Of a DNA stretch of 64,000 bases, positions 7,847 through 17,400 are shown in pieces. This DNA is from Parapedobacter deserti (GTDB lineage Bacteria > Bacteroidota > Bacteroidia > Sphingobacteriales > Sphingobacteriaceae): NCBI RefSeq assembly GCF_042646065.1, contig NZ_JBHRTA010000030.1, positions 124,001 to 188,000 of the forward strand, in the 5' to 3' direction. The translations under genes and the position numbers were made by a program. Below the pieces are notes generated by a model, which did no database searches, was not told where the DNA came from, and saw only the letters and a program-made list of their open reading frames with translations. Positions within the stretch are counted from its first letter, which is position 1. The number at the start of each line of letters is the position of its first letter.

Positions 7847-9469
7847 TCACGCATACATCGCTTCGCGTTGCTCCTTTACGGCCTCACTGTTGATGTAATC
7901 GTCATAGCTCATTAGCTTGTCGATAACGCCGTTTGGTGTGAGCTCGATGATGCGGTTGGCCACAGTCTGCGTAAGCTCGTGGTCACGCGAGGTGAAGAGG
8001 ATGTTGCCCCGGAAGTCTTTCATGCCATTGTTGAGCGCCGTGATTGATTCAAGGTCGAGGTGGTTGGTAGGCTCGTCAAACAGCAACGTATTGGCCTGCT
8101 GCAGCATCATCCGTGAAAACATGCAGCGCATTTTTTCGCCGCCTGACAGTACGGAGCATTTTTTGAGCACTTCCTCTCCGGAAAACAGCATCTTGCCTAG
8201 GAATCCGCGGATAAACTGTTCATCCTTGTCCGTTGCGGAATACTCGCGCAACCAGTCAATGAGGTTTTCGTCCTTGCCATCGAAATACGAGCTGTTGTCC
8301 ATCGGAATATCTGCGACGCTGATGGTAACCCCCCATTTGAAACTACCTTCGTAGTCTGTTTCGCGCCCGGTCATGATGTCATAAAACGCTGTAGTAGCTA
8401 AGCTGTTCTGCGAGAGCACGGCGATTTTGTCGCCCTTATTCACCATGAAACTGACATCCTTGAATAGCACTTCGCCGTTTAGGTCCTTGCCCAGCTTTTC
8501 CACCTGCAAGATTTGGTCGCCGGCCTCCCGTGCCATCGTGTTAAACATAATGGCGGGGTATTTCCGGTTGGACGGTTTGATATCTTCGAAATTGATTTTT
8601 TCAAGCGCCTTTTTACGGCTGGTGGCCTGCTTGGATTTGGAAGCATTGGCGCTGAACCGGCGGATGAATTCCTGTAGCTCCTTGACCTTGTCTTCCATTT
8701 TTTTATTCTGTTCGGCGCGCTGTTTCAGGGCAAGCTGGCTGGATTCATACCAGAACGTATAATTGCCGGTATAGATGGTCATCTTGCTGAAGTCGATATC
8801 AACCACATGTGTACAGACCGAGTCCAGGAAGTGCCTATCATGCGATACCACCAACACAATGGCTTCGTAACCGGCCAGAAAATCCTCCAGCCAGGCAATG
8901 GTATTGATGTCGAGGTCGTTGGTGGGCTCGTCCAGCAGCAGGATGTCCGGATTGCCGAACAGTGCTTGTGCAAGCAGAACCCGTACTTTCTGGTTTCCGT
9001 CCAGTTCCTTGACCAGTTTATAATGCAGGCCTTCATCTATGCCCAGGTTGCTGAGCAGTGTTGCGGCATCGCTCTCGGCATTCCAGCCGTCCATCTCCGC
9101 AAATTTTGCCTCCAGCTCGCCGGCACGCTCGCCGTCTGCATCAGAAAAGTCTTCCTTAGCGTATACGGCATCTTTTTCCTTCATGATGTCATAAAGCTCC
9201 TTGTGGCCCATCATGACCGTTTCGATAACCGAAAATTCGTCAAAGGCATAGTGGTCTTGTTTCAATACGGCCATCCGTTCACCAGGCGTAAAGCTTACCG
9301 AACCGGTGGTGGGATCCACATCGCCGGAAATGATTTTCAGAAAAGTGGATTTCCCTGCTCCGTTGGCACCGATGATGCCGTAGCAATTGCCTTGAGTGAA
9401 TTTAAGGTTGACGTCTTCAAACAACACACGCTTACCATAGCGCAACGAAAGATTGGATACATTAATCAT
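7847..9469 (-). CDS. ABC-F family ATPase (YbiT-like)
   Basis: Soluble duplicated ABC ATPase of the ABC-F type, acting on the ribosome in known members. I place the start at 9469 (MINVSNLSLRYGKRV), since the longer frame to 9532 adds 21 residues with no family character and would precede the likely -7 box. Domain 1 has Walker A GANGAGKST (34-42), signature LDGNQK, and Walker B LLLDEPTNDLD. The charged linker runs EQNKKMEDKVKELQEF and KSKQATSRKKALEKI. Domain 2 has signature LSGGEK and Walker B LLFDEPTNHLD, but its Walker A is replaced by SQNSLATTAF, lacking the GxxGxGK pattern. I recall similar degeneration in Bacteroidota homologues, so it is probably lineage-wide. Confidence 0.9.
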   Translation of the reverse strand: MINVSNLSLRYGKRVLFEDVNLKFTQGNCYGIIGANGAGKSTFLKIISGDVDPTTGSVSFTPGERMAVLKQDHYAFDEFSVIETVMMGHKELYDIMKEKDAVYAKEDFSDADGERAGELEAKFAEMDGWNAESDAATLLSNLGIDEGLHYKLVKELDGNQKVRVLLAQALFGNPDILLLDEPTNDLDINTIAWLEDFLAGYEAIVLVVSHDRHFLDSVCTHVVDIDFSKMTIYTGNYTFWYESSQLALKQRAEQNKKMEDKVKELQEFIRRFSANASKSKQATSRKKALEKINFEDIKPSNRKYPAIMFNTMAREAGDQILQVEKLGKDLNGEVLFKDVSFMVNKGDKIAVLSQNSLATTAFYDIMTGRETDYEGSFKWGVTISVADIPMDNSSYFDGKDENLIDWLREYSATDKDEQFIRGFLGKMLFSGEEVLKKCSVLSGGEKMRCMFSRMMLQQANTLLFDEPTNHLDLESITALNNGMKDFRGNILFTSRDHELTQTVANRIIELTPNGVIDKLMSYDDYINSEAVKEQREAMYA

Positions 9470-9474
9470 AAATG

Positions 9475-9482
9475 CAAAGGTA
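9475..9482 (-). promoter_or_regulatory. -7 element of the ABC-F gene
   Basis: Minus strand TACCTTTG, a perfect TAnnTTTG, five bases before the chosen ATG at 9469. No clear TTG lies 19-21 bases further upstream. As with the HsdR_N-like gene, transcription would begin at or next to the start codon. Confidence 0.45.
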
Positions 9483-9538
9483 CGGTTATTATATGAGGTA
9501 CGGAATACAGAGGACGAGATAGGGGCACCCAAAGCCGG

Positions 9539-10546
9539 CTATCGCGAAATCAATTCCGTGCTTAATACAGTGTTCTCAAACTCATACACAGGATAATGGC
9601 TTTCGATGAGTTGGATAAGCATTTCCATGGCTACACGGCCCATTTCGAAGGCGGGTTGCCGGATGCACGTAAAGCCCGGCTGCAGGAGATCAAGTACATC
9701 CGAATTGGAAAAGCCTGCAACGGAGAGGTGCTCGTCTTCAGGGGCCAGTTTGTTGAAAGCGCTCAGGCAGCCCATGCTCAGGCGGTCGCTGGCTACAAAA
9801 ATAGCATCGGGTTTTTCATCAAGGCTAAGGAAATAGCGTACAGCATCCTCGACCTCCTGTTGCACCCGGCCGCCGTGATGACAATAGCGGACGAGCGATT
9901 CGTCTAATGGAATGCCATGTTGCTTCAACGCAGTCTTATAGCCGTCCAGCCGTTCGGCGGTAATGGAAAGGTGCGGAGCGTTAGCCAGATGGGCGATTTT
10001 TCGAAAGCCACGGTCAATCAGTGATTGGGTACCCATACGGGCGCCCTCGCGATTGTTTGAGGTAACCGTGTGTGTCTCGAACGAGTCAATGATGCGATCA
10101 AAGAATACAATGGGCAAGCCATGTCCATGCAGGTTGGCGATATGCGAGAAATCCTTTGTTTCGGCCGACATCGAAATGAGCAAGCCGTCGACCGCCCGGT
10201 TAGCCAGGTGCTGGATGTTGACCACCTCACGCTCATAGGAGTCATGGCTCTGCGATATGATCACATGATAGCCTTTGCCGTAAGCTACCGATTCGATGCC
10301 GTCGATGGCCTGAGAAAAAAAACTATTGGCCACTTCGCAAACCACCACGCCGATGGAATAGCTGCGCCCATGGCGCAAGCTGGAAGCCATAGGGTTGCGA
10401 CGGTAATTGTGCTTCTCGGCGTATTCGATGATACGCTTTTTGGTTTCCTCGTTGATCTCGTAACTGTCGCTCAATGCCCGCGAAACCGTTGATGGGGACA
10501 GTTCAAGCGCTTGCGCGATGTCTTTTATGGTGATGGGTTTGAACAC
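9539..10546 (-). CDS. LacI-family transcriptional regulator
   Basis: A 335-residue repressor-type protein with a GTG start. Residues 5-27 form the LacI helix-turn-helix (TIKDIAQALELSPSTVSRAL). A hinge follows with NPMASSLRHGRS, whose leucine would insert at a central CpG, and the rest is a periplasmic-binding-protein-like ligand domain (IGVVVCEVANSFFSQAIDGIE, VVFFDRIID, SLIDRGFRKIAHLA, PDAIFVASDRLSMG). A perfect palindrome with a central CpG overlaps its own promoter, and close copies lie before pectin genes at 44.8 and 58.0 kb. I infer a pectin-derived sugar acid or oligosaccharide as the ligand. Outside Bacteroidota-type hybrid sensors, this is the only regulator in the window. Confidence 0.93.
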   Translation of the reverse strand: MFKPITIKDIAQALELSPSTVSRALSDSYEINEETKKRIIEYAEKHNYRRNPMASSLRHGRSYSIGVVVCEVANSFFSQAIDGIESVAYGKGYHVIISQSHDSYEREVVNIQHLANRAVDGLLISMSAETKDFSHIANLHGHGLPIVFFDRIIDSFETHTVTSNNREGARMGTQSLIDRGFRKIAHLANAPHLSITAERLDGYKTALKQHGIPLDESLVRYCHHGGRVQQEVEDAVRYFLSLDEKPDAIFVASDRLSMGCLSAFNKLAPEDEHLSVAGFSNSDVLDLLQPGFTCIRQPAFEMGRVAMEMLIQLIESHYPVYEFENTVLSTELISR

Positions 10547-10565
10547 GGTTTAAACTTAGTTTATA

Positions 10566-10596
10566 CAAAACTAAGAAAAATCATCGGGTTCCGCAA
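10566..10596 (-). promoter_or_regulatory. promoter of the LacI-family gene
   Basis: Minus strand: TTG at 10596-10594, 20 bases, TAGTTTTG at 10573-10566, matching the Bacteroidota consensus in both boxes and spacing. The predicted start lies about 10-15 bases before the GTG. The -33 TTG is inside the left arm of the palindromic operator, which points to self-repression. Confidence 0.6.
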
Positions 10597-10617
10597 TCGA
10601 TACCGGTATCGATTGCG
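10592..10617. promoter_or_regulatory. LacI-type operator 1 (perfect 26-base palindrome)
   Basis: CGCAATCGATACC is followed directly by its exact reverse complement GGTATCGATTGCG, with C-G at the centre as LacI-family proteins prefer. It lies 45 bases upstream of the GTG of the LacI gene, with its left end covering that gene's -33 box, and 342 bases upstream of the glycosidase-like gene. Sites at 44842 and 57984 share the pattern, including the following TAG on the right side. Confidence 0.85.
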
Positions 10618-10959
10618 TAGATTCCGTTAATTGCCAAATTTTATACTTATCATGCTTATAATGTATGATTTATGCTATTTTATAAGCTGTCCGGTCAGGA
10701 CGCAGCAGGATGCCAAAACTCGATTCTACTAATAATATTGCATGAGCTGACCAAGCAAAAAGTGAGTTATAAACCAAATTTGATAATTCGTTATGTTTAG
10801 TTTCTATTTACAAACGCTCTTCATTTTTCGAGTAACCACGTGTCCATATTTCTGTTGACGATTGCCGGCGGAAGGTATTATGGCCGGTTTATGAGCGCTG
10901 ATGAATTGAATAGGCTTGAAGCAATGAATACTTCCAATATTTAGAAAGGAGACGAGACG

Positions 10960-12045
10960 ATGGTTATCAACATCATCAATAGAAGACGTTTTTTGACAGC
11001 AGCCGGACTGCTGTCGCTCGGCCTGACCTCGGTGCCACGTGCTAACGGTCTGTGGAATGCCCCAGAGCCTTCGACGTTCAGCAAGCGTTTGCGGCCGGTG
11101 GGGCGGGCCTTGGAGTCGGAGGGATATTATGTTTGGTGCAACAGCCCCATCTTTGGAGAGGATGGGAAGGTTCATCTATTCTATTCCCGCTGGCCGGCCG
11201 ACAAAGGCATGAGCGGATGGATCAGCAAATCGGAAATAACCCATGCCGTGGCAGACAGCCCTGAAGGGCCCTTCGAATACGTCGGTACGGTGCTGGCCCC
11301 ACGGCCGGGATACTGGGACGCCACCACGTGCCATAACCCGCTGATTAAGCAGGTGAACGGAAGGTATTGCCTGTTCTATATGGGCAATTCCAATGGCAAA
11401 ACGAATACCAAGCGCATCGGACTGGCTACTGCCGACTCCCTATATGGTCCCTGGAAACGGGGTGACGCACCGTTGTTGGAGGCCGGTGAGCCGGGGGCGT
11501 GGGACGACCATTGCACCACCAATCCGGCTTTTGTGGAGGCGCCCGACGGAACCTGCCAGCTTTTTTACAAGTCGTGGAGTACGTACGAATACGAGCATAG
11601 CGTTCACCCCTCCATCCGGGGCAACCGGAAATACGGCCTGGCGACTGCCGCTGACGCGCACGGGCCGTATACTCGGCATCCCGCCAACCCGGTAATCGAT
11701 TTTTCCGGCAGGGGCGGCAATGCCCAGTTTGAGGATGCCTTTATATGGCGGGAGAACGGCACGTACTTTCTTATCGCCCGGGATATGGGGGTGTTTAACC
11801 ATGAGGTAGGCCTGATTATGGAATCAGCCGATGGCATCCATTGGTCTGAGCCGCTCATTGCCTACCATGAATTGGCGCATTACGTGAATGAGCCGCCGGC
11901 CCCCGCTCATCTGAAGCGTTACGGCCGGCTTGAGCGACCGATGTTGCTGATGCAGGATGGAAAGCCGGCTTACCTCTTTTGTGCTGCGCAAGGCGGGGAG
12001 TATAACACGTCCAGTGCGTTTGTGTTGCGTTGTGAAGGAAAATAA
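10960..12045 (+). CDS. five-bladed beta-propeller glycoside hydrolase-like protein, Tat signal
   Basis: A 361-residue exported protein. The N-terminus NRRRFLTAAGLLSLGL carries a twin-arginine signal, so it should be exported folded. The mature part has repeated blade motifs typical of the GH43/GH32/GH117/GH130 propeller superfamily: KVHLFYSRWP, GRYCLFYMGNSNG, CQLFYKSW, YFLIARDMG, and late GRLERPMLL. Candidate acidic catalytic residues include those in WDDHCTTNP, FEDAFIW and RLERP, but the usual GH43 N-terminal DPD motif is absent (SPIFGEDGK stands there). A strong AAAGGAG precedes the ATG. It is divergent from the LacI gene and precedes the FAS1-SusCD series. The exact GH family is not assigned. 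Confidence 0.6.
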   Translation: MVINIINRRRFLTAAGLLSLGLTSVPRANGLWNAPEPSTFSKRLRPVGRALESEGYYVWCNSPIFGEDGKVHLFYSRWPADKGMSGWISKSEITHAVADSPEGPFEYVGTVLAPRPGYWDATTCHNPLIKQVNGRYCLFYMGNSNGKTNTKRIGLATADSLYGPWKRGDAPLLEAGEPGAWDDHCTTNPAFVEAPDGTCQLFYKSWSTYEYEHSVHPSIRGNRKYGLATAADAHGPYTRHPANPVIDFSGRGGNAQFEDAFIWRENGTYFLIARDMGVFNHEVGLIMESADGIHWSEPLIAYHELAHYVNEPPAPAHLKRYGRLERPMLLMQDGKPAYLFCAAQGGEYNTSSAFVLRCEGK

Positions 12046-12231
12046 GAGTATATGAGCATATAACTACAAAACCATGTGGCCTGATTTTAAAACGCTCCTG
12101 TTCCGGAGGCTAACCAATCATGAACGGTAGCGGCCTGATTGACATCGCCTGCAATTGCGCGGGTGGGGCAATAGTCTTGTGAACATTTGTTTGTCCGGGA
12201 GCGGACTATACCTAATTAAACCAATTGAAGT

Positions 12232-14445
12232 ATGATGCATAAACCTATTTGTAGATTTTTATGGGCCTGTTTTCTGCCCTTGTTCTTCTGGCAATGCCAG
12301 AAACAGCCTTGGGAGGAACATTACGAACGGCCCGACTGGCTGCGCGGAAATGCGTGGGAAGTGCTGGAAGAAAGGGGAAATTTCGGCATGTTTCTCGAGG
12401 CGGCGGAGCGCGCCGGCTTTAAAGACGTGCTCACGGGCAAGGTCATCGCCACGGTGATGGCACCCGATGATGCGGCTATGCAGCAGTATTTGCAGAAACA
12501 CAGCATCACGTCCATAACCGGCATGCCGATAACGGAGCTGCGCAGATTGATAGGCTTCCACCTCATTTACTATGCGTATGATCAGCAAAAGCTGGCGAAC
12601 TATCAACCGTTCGGTTTTGGTCTGGAAATCCCGGACAACGCGGGCCTGTACTACAAGCACCGCACGCGCAGCCGAGACACCGTCTCCGTGTGGCGTGACC
12701 CGGCCACGCAGCTCAACCGCACCGTGTTTCATAAGGATCGCTTCCTGCCCGTATTTTCCCAACGGCATTTCATGACCAAGGGTATCGACGCGCAGCGCAA
12801 CTACGAATATTTCTATCCGCAAAGCGCCTGGAGTGCCGGAACGGATGGATTCCACGTTGGTAATGCCGCCGTGTCCGAATATGCCATACCCACGGACAAC
12901 GGCTATGTATACGTCATCGACGAGGTGTTGGAGCCCCTGGAAACGGTACACAGCCTGTTGAAGAACGAGCCGGATTACAGCACATTCATGGCCATCTATG
13001 ACCGGTTTGTCGACTTTTGGTATGACGAAAACACAAGCACTCAATACAGTGGCCTGGCCGATTCGCTGTACATCGTCACACACGGCTCATTGCCGCAGAT
13101 TGCATCGGAGTGGTCGTACAACGGCGAGTCGGGCATGCCGGACTATGCCAACCTGCCGGAATTGACTTACCGGGCATTTAACGTGTTCGCGCCGAACAAC
13201 CAGGCACTCAACGATTTCTTCCAATACTATTGGAGCAACCATTATTCGTCCATTGATGAGGTCAACCTGCTGCCGTTGTCCCTGCTGCTAACCAACCACG
13301 TTTACCAAGGCAATATCGTGTTCCCCGACGAAGTTGTGCAGGGCGATAAAATCACCAGCACGTTCGGCAACCCGATTACCTTCGATCCCTATACGGAGGT
13401 AGCAGGCCGAGGCATCGCAACCAACGGGGTATATTATGGGCTCAATAAAGTAGTTGTGCCAGGGATGTTCTACAGCGTAACGGGGCCATTGCTGCAAAAC
13501 CCAAATTATAAAATGTTCCTGCACATGGCCGTCCAATCCAATGTGATGGCACCATTGATGAGCCAGGTGTTAGCCTATACGCTGTTCGTTCCGTCCGATC
13601 AGGTACTGCTCAATACGCTGGTGGGCGAAAGCTACCTGTTCTGGAACGAAGGCCATCCACTGCGCTTCGGCGATGAAGCGGTGGAGATAGAAAACAACGA
13701 CGGCATCCGGGTCCCGCTGGGGGTGGGTACAATGAATCAGCTGGTTTCTAATCATATCGTCTCGGGCCGCATCACGCAATTTTCGGGGAAGCAGGTGTTC
13801 CGCACGCGCAATCCATTCAGCTATATCTACGTAACGGACCAAGGCGTCGCTTCATCGGCAACCTACAATAGCGGCAGGTTCTTGCCCGTGCGGGAAATCA
13901 CGGGCAATTGGACCAACGGGGTGGTTTATGCCGTCGATGAGGCATTACAGCGCGAAGTGGGCAGTATCAAGTTCTTAATCGCCGGGGCGTCGTCTACTAC
14001 CAGTCCGCTGCATGAGTTTTCCGAGTTTGCCATGCTGCTCAACCGCGCCGGGTTGCTACCCTCGGGGGCACCATTGTCTTTCCTGCTGGGTGAGCGCTTT
14101 TTACTGTTTGCCCCTACGAACGAAGCCATCCGCGCGGCCTTGCAAGCGGGCGGCATTATCCCCGAAGACAACGCCGCATTGGCGGAGTACCTCAAGTATT
14201 ATTTTGTACCCATCAACGAAAATTCGCTGAGCGATTACCCGTTTCCGGGGTTTGGCGTGCAGGGGCAGTGGAATACGGCCCACATGGCTCAGGGCGGCCG
14301 GTCGAGGCTCACCGTGATGGACCAGGGTACCGGGCTGTCGGTTCAGGACGCCACCGGGCAGACGGCGACGGTCGTCAGCGAATTTCCCAAAACGTTTACC
14401 GACGGAGCAATTTACCAAATCGACGGGTTACTTACTGCAAATTAA
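12232..14445 (+). CDS. lipoprotein with four FAS1 (fasciclin-like) domains
   Basis: A 737-residue surface lipoprotein: signal peptide with lipobox LFFWQC (Cys near residue 22), then four FAS1-like units at about 40-240, 243-417, 418-575 and 576-737. Each has the family pattern of an early F-x-P-x-(N/D)-A block (TVMAPDDAAM, NVFAPNNQAL, TLFVPSDQVL, LLFAPTNEAI), a mid-domain H or Y (LIGFHLIYY, LLTNHVYQG, LVSNHIVSG, LKYYFVPI) and a closing NG-V-Y-x-(I/V)-D (NGYVYVIDEVL, NGVVYAVDEAL). FAS1 domains mediate adhesion or ligand binding elsewhere. It comes first in the SusCD series, six bases before SusC, so I infer a surface glycan-binding role. The 186 bases upstream contain a small GTCCG/CGGAC inverted repeat near 12193. 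Confidence 0.8.
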   Translation: MMHKPICRFLWACFLPLFFWQCQKQPWEEHYERPDWLRGNAWEVLEERGNFGMFLEAAERAGFKDVLTGKVIATVMAPDDAAMQQYLQKHSITSITGMPITELRRLIGFHLIYYAYDQQKLANYQPFGFGLEIPDNAGLYYKHRTRSRDTVSVWRDPATQLNRTVFHKDRFLPVFSQRHFMTKGIDAQRNYEYFYPQSAWSAGTDGFHVGNAAVSEYAIPTDNGYVYVIDEVLEPLETVHSLLKNEPDYSTFMAIYDRFVDFWYDENTSTQYSGLADSLYIVTHGSLPQIASEWSYNGESGMPDYANLPELTYRAFNVFAPNNQALNDFFQYYWSNHYSSIDEVNLLPLSLLLTNHVYQGNIVFPDEVVQGDKITSTFGNPITFDPYTEVAGRGIATNGVYYGLNKVVVPGMFYSVTGPLLQNPNYKMFLHMAVQSNVMAPLMSQVLAYTLFVPSDQVLLNTLVGESYLFWNEGHPLRFGDEAVEIENNDGIRVPLGVGTMNQLVSNHIVSGRITQFSGKQVFRTRNPFSYIYVTDQGVASSATYNSGRFLPVREITGNWTNGVVYAVDEALQREVGSIKFLIAGASSTTSPLHEFSEFAMLLNRAGLLPSGAPLSFLLGERFLLFAPTNEAIRAALQAGGIIPEDNAALAEYLKYYFVPINENSLSDYPFPGFGVQGQWNTAHMAQGGRSRLTVMDQGTGLSVQDATGQTATVVSEFPKTFTDGAIYQIDGLLTAN

Positions 14446-14451
14446 TAGAGA

Positions 14452-17400
14452 ATGAAAGGAAAAATAATCATATTGTGCTGGTTGTTGCTGTGGTCGGGAT
14501 GGTCAATAGCGCAGCAGTCCAATATTCTTCGGGGCGGCATTTCAGATGAGCAGGGGAGCCCGTTGGCGGGCGCAACCGTGTTCATTGAAAATCAAGATAA
14601 ACGGAACCTCAGGGGATCCTCTACAGACGCCAACGGGCTCTTCCAGTTGGAGGTGCCCAACCAGCCTGATTTGACCATCGTCTTTTCGTGCATCGGTTTT
14701 CAGACGCAACGGATACCCTACAGCGGCCAGCGGGCTTTGCAGATACGCTTGAAGATGGCCGACCTGCAAATCGATGAAGTTACCATCGAAGCCCGTGGCA
14801 AAAAGCAAATCAACAGCATGGGCATATCTTACCGGGATCAGGTGTCTTCCACCGAACGGTTTGACCTGAAGGAAGTGGAAACCATGCCCTTCACGTCCAT
14901 CGAAGAGGGCCTACAGGGGCGTATGGCCAACGTAGACATCGTTACCAGCGCCGATCCGGGCGCCCGCAACTCCATCCGTATCCGGGGTACCTCCTCGCTC
15001 AATGCCAACGCCGATCCGCTCATCGTCATCGATGGGGTGCCTTATCCCACGACCGTACAGGAGGGGTTTGATTTCGCGACGGCCAACGATGAGGATTTCG
15101 GCGCATTGGTCAATATTTCACCCAACGATATCGAATCCATCGAAGTGCTCAAGGATGCGGCCGCAACGGCAATATGGGGGTCGCAGGGCGCCAACGGGGT
15201 GCTGCTGTTTACCACCAAGCGGGGGCGTTCGGGCAAAACCCGCATATCGTTTTCCAGCAAACTGGACATGCGCCGCGAGCCGGCCACGATCCCGCTGCTC
15301 GACGGCAACCAGTATGTCAGCCTAGTCCAGGATGCCGTATGGAATTCGGTGAATGACCTCGGATATGCAGCCGGATCCGGTTACCTTGACCTGCTCTACA
15401 ATACCAATGAGATTAACTTTAACCCCGACTGGGTATATTTCGATGAGTACAACCAGAATACCCGGTGGATCGACCAAGTCAATCGGTTGGGCTACTTTGT
15501 GGATAATTCGCTCTCGATAAGCGGTGGGGGCGATAAGGCCACTTACCGGCTTTCGCTGGGCTACCTGAACGATGTGGGTACGACCATCGGCACCGACCTC
15601 AACCGGTATAACGCCCTGCTGGCGGTAAACTACCGGTTTTCGAACAAGCTGGAGGTGATGGCGGATATGGCTTACACCCGGAGCAACCAGAATAATTTCT
15701 GGACGGCCAACAACTTGCCGACACCCCGGGGCATTGCCATGACGCGCATGCCCAATATGAGCCCCTGGGTCATCGGCGCGAACGGGCAGCCCACCAATGA
15801 ATATTTTACGCCGCGGGTGAACTTCCAGGGTGGATTTGAAGAAGGAAGTATGGGAAGCAAAGTGTTCAACCCTGTGGCGATGGTGCACGAGTCGGTCAAC
15901 CGGACAAATAGTGAGAATGCCCGGGCCAACTTCCGTCTCCGGTACGATGTTTTGCCCAGCCTGCAATATCACGGCATGGTCGGGTTTGACATGCGGTCGA
16001 GCAAAAACCGGAGGTTCCTGCCGCAGTCCGTTACCGGGGTGTCGTGGGTGAATGAATTTTTTAACCAGGCGTCAGACCGCATCACGGATGCACTAAACCT
16101 GACCACTGAGAACCGCTTTCTGTATAATAAGCTATTCGGGGAAGACCATCACCTGATAGGCAATGCCATCCTCCGCACTACCGAAGAACTGAGTTACCCC
16201 TATAGCAGCGAAACATCGGGCAATGCATCATCGGGGATGTCCGACCCAGCGCTGGGCGGCAATGTCGTTGGTATGGCTTCAGATTTCAGTGCCATCCGCC
16301 GGATTGCAACCATTGCCAACGTGTTTTATTCCTATAAGGGCAAATACAACCTCAACGGCGGGTATACCTGGGAAGCCAATAACAGCATCGGCCGGGAGCA
16401 CCGTTGGGGCGGGTTTCCAGCCGTGGGGGCTGCGTGGCTATTCGGCGATGAGCCGTTCATGCAGCGGTTGAAATTTTTTGATCTGGCCAAAATCCGCTAT
16501 AGCTGGGGGCGCACGGGCAATGCGCCCAGCGGAGCCTGGCGCTACCTCGGCACGTTCTCCCCGCTGGTACCCGGTTATATGGATATGCCGGCTATCCGGC
16601 CGGAGCGCATGCAGCTGGAAAACCTGCGATGGGAAACGATTACCCAGTCGAACTTTGGCCTCGAACTGGCCATGCTGGACAACCGGCTTTTCGTCACCAT
16701 GGAGCGGTATGACCGCCGTACCACGGATGTGCTGCATAAAGATGTGCGCATCCCCGGGTCAACGGGCTTTTCGCAGCTGGCCTGGTTTAACAGCGGGGAG
16801 CTGTACAACCGCGGATGGGAGCTGATTGTCAACTACGACGTAATCCGGAAATCCGACTGGGGGCTGCAAATGATGCTCAACTTCTCCCGCAACCAGAACG
16901 AAGTGGTGGAGCTTCCGGAAAATATGCAGTTTGAAAACTATACGTTTGAAAACAAACGCTATGCACACCGCATTGTAGAGGGCAATCCTATCGGTTCGTT
17001 TTATGGCTACCGCTACCTCGGGGTATACCAAAACCAGGACGAAACCTACGCCCGTGACCCGAACGGCAATCTGATCTACAACCTCAACGGCGAGCCGGTG
17101 TTTACGACGTATAACAACCAGCGGCAGGCATACCCCGGCGATGCCCGGTATGCTGACATCAACGGCGACGGGGTGATTGACCAGTACGACATTGTGTATC
17201 TGGGCAATGCCATGCCGCTGTTTACCGGGGGGCTTAGCCTGACACTGCGTTACAAAGGGTTTACGCTGAGCTCCTTTTTCCACGGCCGGTTCGGCAACAA
17301 GGTGGTCAACAGGGCACGGATGGATACCGAGGATATGCGGGGAACGAGCAACCAAAGCCAGGCGGTGCTGCGCCGGTGGCGGCACGAAGGCGACCAGACC

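Larger units (their letters stand above)
10547..10959. other. 413-base divergent intergenic region
   Basis: Holds the LacI-gene promoter and the perfect 26-base palindrome described separately. The remaining 340 bases before the glycosidase-like gene are AT-rich. I found no convincing TTG-N20-TAnnTTTG for the rightward gene; partial matches are TAATATTG at 10733-10740 and TATGTTTA at 10792-10799. A purine-rich AAAGGAG ribosome-binding site stands before the ATG at 10960. Confidence 0.6.

Noticed and set aside
10826..10876. GAGTAACCA and TTGACGATTGCC upstream of 10960, similar to the direct-repeat motif
   Set aside because: Spacing is about six bases longer than in the copies at 34844 and 44771 and both parts have mismatches.
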